This document shows positions 1 through 11,700 of a DNA stretch of 40,692 nucleotides, in pieces. Source of the stretch: Chromera velia (Eukaryota; Sar; Chromeraceae); the NCBI GenBank assembly GCA_018398765.1, contig JAHBMJ010005791.1, positions 1-40,692 on the forward strand, given 5' to 3'. The notes under the pieces were generated by a model that was not told the origin of the DNA, searched no databases, and saw only the letters and a list, made by a program, of their open reading frames with translations. Position 1 is the stretch's first letter; each line of letters starts with the position of its first letter. A program made the translations under genes and the position numbers.

Positions 1-105
1 GCAGAAATACAATGCATGGAAACGTATGCACGGCGGCGTGGCGGCGCGGGCCGATGGCGGCGTCGCTCGCGGTGGCGGCGACAGACCCACATGGCTGTAC
101 TTCTC

Positions 106-123
106 TCCCTCTCTCTCTTTTTC

Positions 124-182
<59 letters not shown>
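106..182. repeat. CT then GT microsatellite
   Basis: A (CT)n run passes directly into a (GT)n run. It lies inside the inferred first intron of the left-edge gene. On the minus strand it reads as AC then AG repeats. Confidence 0.9.
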
Positions 183-199
183 TTGTTGTCTGTGCTTAC

Positions 200-302
200 C
201 AGTGATTTCCAGCAATCCAGCGTCTGCGTACAGAAGGACGTGACTAAATTCTTCGTACTTTTTCTTGAGCATGTCGGCCCTTCTCACGTAGAGGCGTTGC
301 AT
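200..302 (-). CDS. 5' coding exon of a gene running off the left edge (partial)
   Basis: Reading the minus strand, an ATG at 302 opens a frame of 34 codons beginning MQRLYVRRADMLKKKYEEF. It ends in phase 1 at a good splice donor (G|GTAAGC, intron starting at 199). Codon use is clearly protein-like, with a basic amphipathic stretch followed by a hydrophobic one. An in-frame TAA lies just upstream and no convincing acceptor AG sits between it and the ATG, so I take this ATG as the start. The intron then runs through a CT/GT microsatellite. The next exon may begin after a CAG near position 92, because a phase-compatible Arg-rich frame stays open to the window edge, but that is weak. I do not recognise the protein. 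The rest lies outside the window. Confidence 0.5.
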
Positions 303-477
303 CTCGGTATCGTCCCGGAAGATGAAAGGTTAGTTCGGGGACATTTTGGCAGCCTGTAGTTGGAGCTGCATGAAGGAATCCGACCGCAGAGAGGCGGTAG
401 ACCGCAGATATGCAAAGTTTTGATGCGATTTTCACTCGTGTTTGGATTTTTGTGTGTGGAGAAACTATGATCATACT

Positions 478-629
478 CATGGGTCGTAGCAGCAGAGGCA
501 GGGGCAGGAGTTACCGCATGCAAGACTCATGGGGGCATAGCAGCGGGGGCAGAGGCAGGAGTTACCGCATGCAAGACTCATGGGGGCCTAGCAGCAGGGG
601 CAGGAGTGACTATATGAGAGGGGGCTACT
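478..629 (+). repeat. 51-bp in-frame tandem repeat (about 2.7 copies), RG-rich if translated
   Basis: Two full 51-bp units and one partial unit lie head to tail. Because 51 is divisible by three, the plus-strand frame 410-631 reads as 17-residue repeats containing SSRGRGRSYRMQDS, ending in DYMRGGY and a TGA. An RG/RGG-like tail is typical of RNA-binding proteins, so this could be the C-terminal exon of an unseen gene. I found no upstream exon with domain content, so the repeat is certain and its coding status is not. Divergence between units is only a few bases. Confidence 0.6.
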
Positions 630-712
630 GAAAAAAAGTGGATGAAACGAGGAGGCTTGGGGAGGAACAAGTCAGGGATGGAAGGGAGAAGAGGAAAAAC
701 AGAAGCAGCGCA

Positions 713-1321
713 TTAAAAAGTAGGAATTCTAAGCAAAGGAGAAAAGGGGAGCAATTCCATGCAGACAAAAGAACGGAGGGATGGTAGGATTGTAAAGGAG
801 GGCAGGGCAGGTACTGGAAAGAGAGTCGCAGCCTCGCAGGGAATTAATTCATAGCAGAAGGACAGATCAGCGGATCGGGGTGCAAGGTCGAGAGGATGTT
901 TAACGGAGGAAAGAGCAAAAGAGAGAGCAAAGCAAAAGCGAAGACAGGAATGCGCAGAATATAGATGGAAGGGGTCGGAGAGGAAGAAGGCGGGTAAATT
1001 GAAGCAACGCAGGGAAAATGAGGTCAGAAATACATAGGCTCTCTCTCTCTGGGCAGCATGACTGACTCTCTCGTCCTGCGCGTTGGTCCCGAGAGTGGAC
1101 GGGATCATGTTCATTTCAATGGGACGAGGTAGGTCTGCAAACCTGAAAGACGATTGCTCCACAAAGCTTGACACGGCCAACTCCACGCTTTGAAGAGGGC
1201 AAGAACAGACAGGTCGCTGCGTGAGAAGCTTGAGTTTCGATCTCGACCCTGACGTTTTTATGGATTGATTGATCGATGTATAGACCTGGGACAATGAAGC
1301 AAAGCTCGATCCGTCAATCAA
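713..1321 (-). CDS. Doubtful 202-codon open frame, hypothetical
   Basis: An open frame of 202 codons on the minus strand, with no domain I recognise. Its first half (about residues 25-95) has balanced codon use and could be a real exon. The second half is Phe/Leu/Ser-rich pyrimidine sequence like the surrounding non-coding DNA. The plus strand of the same stretch also holds coding-looking pieces. One is an ATG at 1058 starting MTDSLVLRVGPESGRD, with a consensus donor AG|GTAGGT at 1128/1129. Another is an open stretch at about 1280-1345. I cannot decide between the strands, so treat this as a place where a small or decayed gene may exist. Confidence 0.2.
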   Translation of the reverse strand: MIDGSSFASLSQVYTSINQSIKTSGSRSKLKLLTQRPVCSCPLQSVELAVSSFVEQSSFRFADLPRPIEMNMIPSTLGTNAQDERVSHAAQRERAYVFLTSFSLRCFNLPAFFLSDPFHLYSAHSCLRFCFALSFALSSVKHPLDLAPRSADLSFCYELIPCEAATLFPVPALPSFTILPSLRSFVCMELLPFSPLLRIPTF

Positions 1322-2270
1322 ACAACACTCGAGCTTATATCAATTATGAGGAATGGTTGACCATCAAAGGAAGGCTCAAAGACTGCGAACGATCTGAAAG
1401 ACCTGGCAACAGTCCAGATGGCTTGGTGAGGACCGCTACGATGACAGGTATTGTGCAATGAACTTGCTTGTTCAATAGCTCAGTGGTCAAAATGAACTCA
1501 TACATACAATATTGAAATTTCGGATATTAATTGTTTATCCACGCGTACATTAACGTGATACACCCAACCACTTAGGTGAGTGCATCGCAGGGGGCATGCA
1601 TGCATCGGTGGCTGGTTTGAATTAATGCGATCTCGGGGGGCAGCTCAGCATAGCTCAGCTCTGCTGAAATCAGCCGAGAGGCCCTGAGATCGCAGTGTGA
1701 TGCACTCGCATCTCGCATTTTTGATTTCAGGGTTCGTGGATGCATAGCACGTCCCAGCATACCGGCTGTTAGTTCGCACGGTATGAGGTATCGTGCCTAA
1801 GCCAGTTTCTTCCTAATCTACCAGGATTCTACCCTAATCTATCCACCCTTAGTTTCTGACTCTGCCTGCCTCTCTATCACATTTTTTCTTAGTTTATCTT
1901 TTACGTCAAATTCAATCGCCTCTGCTGGCCGGAATCACTTAACTCACTCTCAATCAACGACTCTTCAACAAACGATTCTTCTTTTCAGATTCTTTTTTTT
2001 TTTATTTTTGGAGGCCTCTGGGGTTCAGTTCTGTCTCCGCCTGTCTGTCACGGTCGGTTAGTCGCGGTCGGTGTCGCCAGGCAGTAGACAGTATGTGCGT
2101 GCGTCAAAATAAGCGGCTGCAATTATAATTTTACCGGATCCGACCTAGAGCGCTTCCCATCAACATGCATGCAGCTCAGTCAGTAGCGCATCCCATTTGC
2201 ATACGAGTGCATGATCTTGGATTCAATTCCTCCCTCAGTCACTTTTCTCACCAAGGCCCGGCTATGTACC
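1322..2270. other. Non-coding stretch, nothing recognised
   Basis: No long frame and no recognisable exon. It contains a TGCATGCA palindrome at 1597-1604, another at 2166-2173, and a T-rich tract around 1985-2010. Confidence 0.5.
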
Positions 2271-2693
2271 TATATACTAAGACCAACTCAATTTGGCACG
2301 ATTACAATTGCGATTGCAAATATGACAAATATTTTTATCGCGCAAACAGTCTTTTAAGACTTGCAACATGTTTCTGATAATATTCGAGAAGTCTGTATAA
2401 ATTTTCAAGTTCGTACGCGCCACCGATTATATTTGCAAAAAATATAAAAATTCTAAGCCGGGCGGCCTCGGAAACCCAAAAAATTGAATCCCGATTTTAA
2501 AATTTCATATTTTTTGCAAACATAATCGGTGGTGCATATGAACTTAAAAATTTGCACAGACTTCACAAATATTATCAGAAATATGTTACAAGTCTCAAAA
2601 GACTGTTTGTGCAATAAAAATATTTTTCATATTTGCAATTACAATCGTAGTTGGCTGTATGAGTTTGCCAGATTGAGTTGGTCTTAATATACG
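2271..2693. mobile_element. Fold-back element (MITE-like) with ~180-bp inverted arms
   Basis: The left arm (about 2271-2452) is the imperfect reverse complement of the right arm (about 2501-2693). The outer ends share TAAGACCAACTCAAT, and the inner parts share ACAGTCTTTT, CACCGATTAT and TTTGCAAAAAATAT in matching order. The loop of about 48 bp is more GC-rich. It has no coding capacity. This is the structure expected of a non-autonomous fold-back or MITE-type transposable element. I could not fix a target-site duplication. A single-copy palindrome is the alternative. Confidence 0.75.
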
Positions 2694-3567
2694 TGCCCTA
2701 ATACGCCCCCGAGGCACTCACCAACTGGTTAGGTGTACGTTGACAATGTTTTTTATGTAAGTGCATGCAGTCTCAAGGCCCGCGGGCCAGGGTCAGTGAG
2801 CTGCCCTCCAAGGCAAAATATTTACTGTAACAGTTCTGTGCAAGTTACTTGAGGGGCACTTTTGTGATCATGAATTGTTCCGCGCTCTCATACGCTTCCG
2901 CTGCTCATAAACACTTGTAGGTGAAGCTTAGTTGAGATAATTTTTGAGAAATTATAGAAGCTAGGAGTGAAGGAGTATGTGGCATTGTGTGTACAAGTAT
3001 CTAGAGTTGATGTCAATCAATTTTTGAATGTGTTCAAAAGCTAGGTTCAGATAAGCTTAGAAGTGTGTTCATTCTTATACAGTTGAATAAAAAAAAAAAG
3101 TGAATCAATTGTTCCCTCAAATTTCAGGATTTGATGACTTACGATATAAAATGAATGATGCACAATACCATTATTGTTATTTTTTGTATGGAGGATATAA
3201 CTTTTACAGGCTCTAGTGACATACTGGCGCTCAGTAATTTTAAAGTATAGAGTAGTATGGAGGACGTTATGGAGGGCTTTTCTTGCTGGAGAGGCTTGCT
3301 AAACAGCTATTAATAATATGTGGGCTGGCTGCGGGAGCCTCCCTCCGCCTTATCCCCGTCCTCCCTTTACAACGCTGCACGACGTGCGGATAAAAGCCCG
3401 CGGTACGTGTCACTGACGGTTCTTAAGCCCAAACTCGGACAAAGTCCGTAACATACCATAACACAAGAACTCTGCCGTAGGGGTGCACAGATTTAGACAA
3501 GTCTAAGTTTAAAAAGCATAAAACGTTGCCAACAACACCGATAACACCATTTATATATGTATTAATA

Positions 3568-3605
<38 letters not shown>

Positions 3606-5330
3606 CGTAGATAAGTAAGCACACATTTGTTGTTTGCTCAAAAATTTTATCTATATAAATTGAATTCAGCTACATTTTTAGCAAGTCTTAGAACCAAAGC
3701 CCTGAGCTCCAACATATATGTTGGCTTGCTGATATAATCGTGCCCTATTGTAATCACCCCGGTCACTTCACACTTGTAAGTAGTGATAGAAGTGAAACAG
3801 TCGTGGGATTGACTTACTAACTTATAAGTTATTATGTTAAATAAGGATTAAATAAGGAATGATAATAGATGAGCACGTACTGATGTGAAGCTCAGCTTAC
3901 TAACTTACAAGTAGTACCATCATTAGGCTTTAAAATTTGATCTGATTTTACTCAATACTAGTCTGGGACATTCTGGGACCTTAATAAAACAAGGTTTACT
4001 ATATATTTGTTGGGCGTTTTTCTAACCAAAAGAGACCAATTCACAGCAAATTAGTAAAAACGAAAATAAAAGTGTTTAACACGGCCTAACGGAACTAAAC
4101 TTTGAGTGTTTTCTCTTCTGCAACACAGATTCTGAATTATAACTTAATTGAAGTTCAAAGTGCGTGATGCTAGGCGTAGTAAAGGTGAGTCTCTCATATT
4201 TTTTCCATTTATTATTCTTTGTTTTTCTTTCTTTTACAGCTTTTACTGAATTTATTTCCTTTTGCATTTTAAAGTTAGCTCCATAGTTTTTAAGTTTTTT
4301 AACAATATCCGAAGTGAGCTCTGTATGACCGTTGACTCATAGTCTGTATAGCTTCATTCAAGAGCATCAGTCTGATGAAGTATCCTACTGTAACAATTAA
4401 AAGATCAAAGTGTATATGTCTATCTAATTATGTCTGTGTGACTTTTTGGTTTTTGCTAATATATGCATACAGTCGCATATATATGCGGTTGGATGCGGTT
4501 CATAGACTTAGTCGGGTGAAATTTACAAACCGAGTTACAAGCAATGATGGATAAACCTCCTTGCCAAACTTAGCTTACTAACTTATAAGTAAAAGAGAAT
4601 GACCAAATGATGGCCATCGGGAATGCAGAGCTAGATCTTCATGATAGTAGAACTACTTCATGAAATAGTCTGTCCATCAAAGCAGAGTAGAACGAACAGC
4701 CGAAAGGCGTTCGATTAGCTAGAGCTACACGAAGTGAATCGATCTGAACTGACTGGTGCTGAATGCGTGCGGCACAAATCGTACAAAATTGAATGCACGT
4801 ACGGCAATCCTATCCTGGCCAGTACAGCGCTTCGGCATCGCGCGGCATAGCCTGCACGCTCGGCCTGCCAGCTCCAGAAGCAAGCATGGATATACGGCAG
4901 GCTGGTACCTTATACTTCAACTCAAGTAGCTTCATCATATGATGACATGATGGAAGGTATTTTGTCAAGCAAGCGCTGCTAAGTGGTTCATCATGTTTGA
5001 CCACAGTGACTGGGGTGATTGTATTGTACCCTGAGCTAAACCCTAAGTTACCCTGAGTATTCATAAACAAGCTAGGTGAATAAGTCAGTTTAGTAATATA
5101 ATTGACTAATCCACACACTGATAGACTTAATGTCCGTAAGTACCTAAGTATGTCACTCTATTGATATACCCAATAGCATGGTGACCCCCTCAGTCAAACT
5201 TTATTACTTTGTCAAAATCGGCTTCACTGTATCACTTCAATGTGATAACCCATGCATATTTCTATTTTCTTTCTTTCCTTTTTTCCTACTATTCTAACCT
5301 ACTATTAGTGAACCAATTCTTTTTAATGAA
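2694..5330. other. AT-rich gene-poor stretch
   Basis: No supportable gene. It holds a (TA)n microsatellite at 3574-3599. Several copies of the short string TTACTAACTTATAAGT or close variants occur near 3812, 3896 and 4568, with the related palindrome CTTGTAAG near 3773. These may be remnants of a small dispersed element. A 102-codon minus-strand frame at 4810-5118 has no recognisable domain and I do not call it. Confidence 0.5.
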
Positions 5331-6371
5331 ACCTAGCTCAGTGTTGTTAAGTCTCAGTACTTTCGGTACCTCGGTACCAGAGGGGGGGTCGGTATCGGAT
5401 TTCGGATTGGATCTTTTGGTACCGACCTAAATGACTCTCAAACTTAAAAATCATATGTAGTCTGATGTTACAATATCATTTAAACACACTTCATAAAACA
5501 AAATAAATAAAATACAATGATAAATTAAAATTAAGAAAGCCTTTTCTAGCTTTTTTGATTGTTCTACGACTTCTGTCTTCTAGAACGGTCTATGGATTGA
5601 GGCATAAAACCCATGTGTAAAACTGTTTGCTTGCATGAATTGAGGATGCACAGGAGACACTGCACAGGAGACATTTCACCTCAGATGGCGAAAGGCGCTT
5701 AAAATACCGATAAATAGGCGACGGTGGCATTGCTGTACCTCCACTGCCTGGCGGTGGAGACTGATATCCACCTCTTGCACAATAAAAGAGAAAGAAAAAA
5801 AAAGAAAGTCCAAACAAAGAGGTAACTTTCAGATTTTTCCAAACGGAATTTAAGCAAAAGTCGGGACTTGCACACAAATCTCCCTGACCAGTGTTGATCA
5901 CTGTTGGAGGAGAGAGATCAATTGAAGGATAGAAACAATATAAAAAGAGACTCAGACCGGCATTCTTGTTTTTTTTGTAGCGGTGCACGTGTACAGCCCC
6001 AAAATTCTTGTAAAGAGACGGTGATGCTTCAGATGGTAGTTCTACATCCATGTGAGGATACGCAAGACACACACAATGCGCGGCCCAGGGCCCGTACGCC
6101 GCGGCCCATGCAGGCACGCGCCCCCCCCTCGCGCTTCAAATTAGATATCAAAAGTTCATGCTAGTCATCTTTGAGCATTCTAGTGTCCTAACGGCGTATA
6201 AACAGTCTGTAAAGAGTTCTAAAAACCTGTTTAGAATATATAAAAAAGCCGGTACCGAAAGTACTGAAAAGGTACCGAAAGTACCGAAAGTACCGAAAAA
6301 TTTCGGATCGGGGGGTCAGTATCGGATTTTGGTACTTAGGTTTGTCGGGACTTAACAACTCTGACCTAGCT
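5331..6371. mobile_element. About 1-kb element with imperfect terminal inverted repeats and GGTACCGAAAGTACC motifs
   Basis: The left end (5331-5353, containing GTTGTTAAGTC) matches the reverse complement of the right end (6349-6371, containing GACTTAACAAC) at about 20 of 23 positions. Just inside both ends lie GGTACCGAAAGTACC-type repeats. A string close to GGGGGGTCGGTATCGGATT occurs in direct orientation near both ends (5384 and 6309). The interior holds a 175-codon minus-strand frame (5590-6117) with no domain I recognise. No transposase is seen. I infer a non-autonomous DNA element; two inverted solo copies flanking unrelated DNA is an alternative. Confidence 0.5.
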
Positions 6372-8207
6372 ATAAACAATTTTTTCTTTTTAGAATATGA
6401 AGGGATCAGGGGGGATTAGTAGCTGAACTCTAGATCTGTCAGATCTGAAAGTCTCGTAATATCAGTGTATATCAGTGAAAATCTATGGGGAAGACCCTCT
6501 CTTTGTCTTGAAGTCAATGTGAACTGAGAAAATTTGTTGCATAGAATCTGCGTGAATTGATGAAAGTAAACGAAGGAAACGTATGAATATGTGTGAAGGT
6601 TGATCTGACTGAATATTGACTTCCGGTGTGAACTGAATTGGAGATAGGCATACAATGGATGCTTAGTTACCTGTAGTTGCCGTCCCTGATCCCGACGTCT
6701 TACTGATTCCTCGACCTGCTTAGATATAGTATGCTTTTGTCCTCCCCTATCATTTTCGTGATCCTCTCAAATTAAAATAATAAAAAATTATTATAAAAAA
6801 TAATCGCTGATCGACTCTTTTTAGATTCAATTAATTTTATGACTCCCCGACGCTCCAGGCTACTTGAAAGTTGAAACTGAATGCCGCTCAAAAATCTAAT
6901 TTTGAAATGTTGTTCCGCTCAAAAGTACTGAAAAGTCTAGCTAGTACTAAACAATAATGCCAGTGAAAAAGCCTAGAGTAAAAAATCTCGTATAAAAAAG
7001 ATTAAAACGTTGCTGAAAAATCAATACTTAAAAAAAAAAGCCGTTCAAAAAATCAAACTTGAAAAATGATAGCTAGTACATCACAAGTTAATTTGTAATC
7101 CACCTCTCTATGTGACACTTATCAAACGTGTCAGCTTCTAATACAAAAAATCAAAATAAAATCTTATAACATATAAATACGTCTGTAATTTATGTTGGCC
7201 CAGAGGTCCTGGCGGGGGAGGTTCTTAATTCTAGAGTTATAGAAAGAATAATATGTTTTAATGAGTTCCAAACTAATTTTTACAGAGTTTATGCAATGTT
7301 GTATATGTATGGAGCTATGTTAAGGTATATCAAGGCATCAGCCAGTGATAGTCATCACCGTTAACATTAGTTAACACTAGCTTACTGTTCTTGAGGCCGG
7401 GGCAGGGCACTAAAATATTTTTGTTTCGGGTGGCAAAATATTTTATAAATTAAATACCACTATTGTCACAATGCCAATTAATGCCACTATATTGAGAGGC
7501 CTGGGGGGGTGGGGAACGGGACGCGAAAGTGGGGCGTGCCCTGTACGTAACGAAACCACAAAGTGATCTAACACTATCTAACATAAGTCACATAACACTG
7601 AAGTTACACTTTCTAATCATGTTAACTCAGATAAAGTCTAACATAAAGTACGTTTTGCTTGCTAGCTTAACATAATAGTAGTATTGAATTAAATTGAATT
7701 CAATTAAATTGAGGCTAGAATTGAAGCGGTTAAGGCTGGTCGCATCATGGTTTTGAACAAACCTGAGGTTGAAACCTACTTATATAGACCATAAATTCTA
7801 GTACAATTAACCATTATTGTTTTACAAATTTACGTAAAAACAATGAAACTGGAGAGTGATAATAAAATTAGGAAAGTGTGCTGAATCTGTTTTTAAACTC
7901 ACCGCTAAACTAGTTAACTTTTAAAAAAAATCACTCCGATTCAAAAATTAACAAAAACAAAAGAAGTTGAATGAATTAATTGAATTATCATAATTGTAAC
8001 AAAAAAGTCCAGTAAAAAGTCAAAAGTTAAGTTTTTGATTAAGAGCCAAAATCAACGTGTCAATGTTCTTAATAAATTGTTTTTTGAAGAAACATCATCA
8101 AGACGATCCGATTCGGTCTATATTTAGGTCTAGTATATGCTTGCGTAGGTGTGTGCATTTTTGTGTGAGGCTATTCTGATGATCGATTCAAACCTGTATA
8201 ACCCCGT
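6372..8207. other. AT-rich non-coding stretch downstream of the first kinase gene
   Basis: Very AT-rich with many poly-A and poly-T runs and no open frame worth calling. It is the 3' flank of the minus-strand kinase gene ending at 8208. I looked here for a remnant second kinase domain, as in the paralogue at 21336-27854, and saw none. Confidence 0.6.
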
Positions 8208-8753
8208 TTAATTTCCTTCTCGTACTACAAACGGATGACTGAGGAGTTCGGACACCGACGGCCTCTCCCTTGGGTTCCTCTTGCAGCACTGGACGACGAG
8301 GTCCTGCAGGAGAGAATTTAAGGGAGGGAGACGTAGAGAGAGGGAGTGAGGAAGGCTGGCAAATGGCAGAAAAGCGAAGACATTAAATGAGTTTAACACC
8401 ATACAAAGATTTCCGTACACTTGATAACACGTTGGGTCATGAAAAAACGAACCAAAAGAAGTGGTCAAAGCAAACCACCACGTCACACCATGGACCCCGG
8501 ATAGCTAGAATGACCTAGTAGAATGACAATCACCTCAAGAAAGGATCGACCAAATTTATGTGTGCCTGACTTTCGAATGAAGGAAAATGAAGAGATCATT
8601 AGAAAGCCGAATTCTGATGGACGTTCCACAACATGAAATTTCGATGCGAAGGTGAAAACGCGACGGCCGAAGTAAAGGACACCTGAAGCTTGCAGGTGAA
8701 AACACACACCACTCCACCAATGTCGCGTTGTCCATTTCAACGATCTGAGCACG

Positions 8754-8795
<42 letters not shown>

Positions 8796-11700
8796 CACAC
8801 ACACAGAGGGAGGGGGGGGGGGGGGGAGGGAGAGAAAGAGAGAGACGCATTAACGCACACTCACTCGCAGCTCCTCAGACACAGATCCGTCCTCTGGCAG
8901 AGGGGGGTGAGCGGGCGCCCCCTCCTTACAGATATGGAACGACAGAGCGATCACTGTAGGGAACCCCCTCTCCCTCCCGTACGTCCAGGGGGACATGCCT
9001 GTCGCCATCTCCACCACAGTCGCCCCCAGGCTCCACACGTCTGCCCGCAGAGGGTCGTATTTGCTTCCCTCCTGTTGGCTGAGGACTTCAGGGGCCAACC
9101 AGTAGCTGGTGCCTGCAGGCCATGAATTAAATAGGTGTATGAGGCATCATGCATCTAAACATGATCGAAGCGAAGGGAAGTGCGTCAATGCGTTTGGAGT
9201 TTCAGTCTGCGTAGGGACCTCGTGCGAAAGGCGTCAGAGTTGACTAATGAAATTAAATACCCCGAGCAGAGCTAGGGCACTTCAAGCTTTCTCTAGCTGG
9301 CTCTTCTTCTCTTTTTCGAGTTCCGATCCCAAAGTGACCCATGTGGTCACACAAAGAAAGTTTCATTCTTGGATGTAAACAAGCGAACGTGCCAAATTGC
9401 TCTCTTCCCATATTTCTCCGTCTTGATCTTCACTGACGCACTTCCCCACCCTTCCGTTTCATCTCTCATGACACATCAGAGTGGGAGAAGGTTTCTTCCA
9501 GAGAGAAAGTTGAGTGTTATTTCAATCTCAAAGTGAAAAGGTTCACCAACACACCCTGATGGTGTCTGTCTGTGAAGTAAGGTCTTCTTGGTTCTAGTTT
9601 TTTCCATTTCTGATGCCCTTGAATGCACGCACCCAGGCCCACACAGCACAAAACAGAAACGCGCCAAATGTGTAGAGGTCTACTTACCGGCTGTCGTTTT
9701 GGCGCACAGAGACTCTCCTGTGTCGTTGAATTTGACGCTTCCAAAGTCCGCAATCTTTGCCCTCTTCTCTGTGTCGATGAGAATGTTACCGCCCTTCAAG
9801 TCCCTGTGAGGAGAGACAACAGACGCATGCACGGACGGAAATGAGAACTCAGCGGACGGACGGAAATAGACAAACATGAGAACAGGAAGAGGAACAGACA
9901 GCTGTAGAGGAAAGTGCTACGACAATCCCGGGCAGATGAAAGAAGGACCCGAAAAGAGGAAGAGACGGAACAGAAGCGATCATGGAGTCCATGCAGACAT
10001 TCGAACTGATGCACAAAAACTAGCTTTTCCTTCGTCTGTTTCGTTACTGCATGATGTCCTTCTCCCATCGGCACCCTCAGCTTCTCTCTCTCCACATCAT
10101 TGGAAAGTATTCCCCTCTCTTGCTCTCTTACATGCACACGAACCTTACTTCCCCTTTCCCCCTTCCCCGCAGTCTCACTCATCCCCTCCCAACCTGTGTG
10201 CAATTCCCTGTTTGTGCAGATATTCGAGAGCCAGCAGCACCTCCCTGGTGTACTTCGCCACCAGGGCCTCCTTGAGGGGCACAGGCCTCCCAGCTGCCTT
10301 TTGGGACTCCGAGAGGATGTCACTCACCGACCCTCCGTGGACGTACTCCAGGTAGATCGACAACTTGTCACGAGAGCACTCGTGGCCTGCAGGACCCAAA
10401 CAAAGAAGGGACAGACAGGAGGGAAGAAATAAATGCAGATAGAAGAAAACAGATGGAAAGACAGAAACACAAAGAGAAAGGCAGACATGAAAAGCTAGGC
10501 AAAGAGACAGAGAGACAGGCAGGCAGGTAGGCGGACAGAAATACCAGTGCGCAGAGAGGCAGACGGGCATACAGGCAGACAGGCAGACAGAAGCGTGCGT
10601 GAAAAAGTGGTTCCCCCCTGAAGTTTCCATCTACGAAGCGAATTAGGAAACGACAAAAACTCAAATGACAAAACCGACAGCAGATCAACCCACCAACCAA
10701 CCAACCGACTCACCAAGATATCTGACGATATGGGGGTGTTTGATTTTCTTCTCGATGAAGGCTTTCAGTTCCCTCTGCACTGCCAGTGCCGTTACAGCAT
10801 CCTCTCTACTCCCTGGCATCAAATTCATTTCCTTTACTGCAACTTTCTCTCCTGTCCCTGCGACAGTGGCAAGATACACAGCTCCGAAACTTCCTGCCCC
10901 GATCATCTCCACCTTGGACATGTAACAAGGCTTGCCATCAATCACTGCTTCAAACACATCTGCTACCGGTCTCCCTCTTTCACTTCTTTTCGATCTTTCC
11001 CTCGACCCGTGCTCTGTTTGCGGACGTTTTGGGGTTTCGGGTTGAAGATTCGGTGCTTCTCTCTCATCCTTCTCTTCTTCCTCTTCCTCCTTTCTTGCCC
11101 CCGCCGCCTTCAACCCCTGTTGAATGGTCTCCTCCTTCCAATCGTGGGGTGTCCGGGTTTCTCCTGCGCTTTCGTCCAGTGCTCTCCTACTGTTTGAGGG
11201 AGAGGGGGATGAAGACGATGCAGAACCTGAGGAAGATGATGTCTCGTCCCATCCGTCATCGACTCGCAGAGGCTCTGGGGAACCTGGGGGGCTTTTTATG
11301 TCCTTCTCTTTTTTCTGTCTAGATCTGTTAGAGGGGGATCTAATCGGGCTTGCATCAGAGGGTATCGCCCCTGATGTCCCATTGAAACTTTGGGGTTCCA
11401 CCCCTGACATGAGGTCTGCAGAATCCTTTGTCTCTCCCATCACCAGACGGTGCCGGCGTCCGCTGGGAGTCTTTGTTTTCCTTCCCTCTGAAGGACGCTG
11501 TATTGAAATCGGAGCAACAGGGATTGCCGGAACTGTTTTGGAAGTTTGTCTATGTGACCGTTCTCTCTCTGGATCCGCCCCCAGTGATCCTGGATTGTCC
11601 TCTTCGCTCTCATCACCAGGAGACGGACGGGATAAAGTTGAACCCAACCCGTGTGCACCCTGCAAAGGTGCCAATTTGATCGTGTGGAGCGCCTGTACCC

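Noticed and set aside
4810-5118. 102-codon minus-strand frame
   Set aside because: No domain, lies in AT-rich repeat-bearing DNA and has no splice partners.
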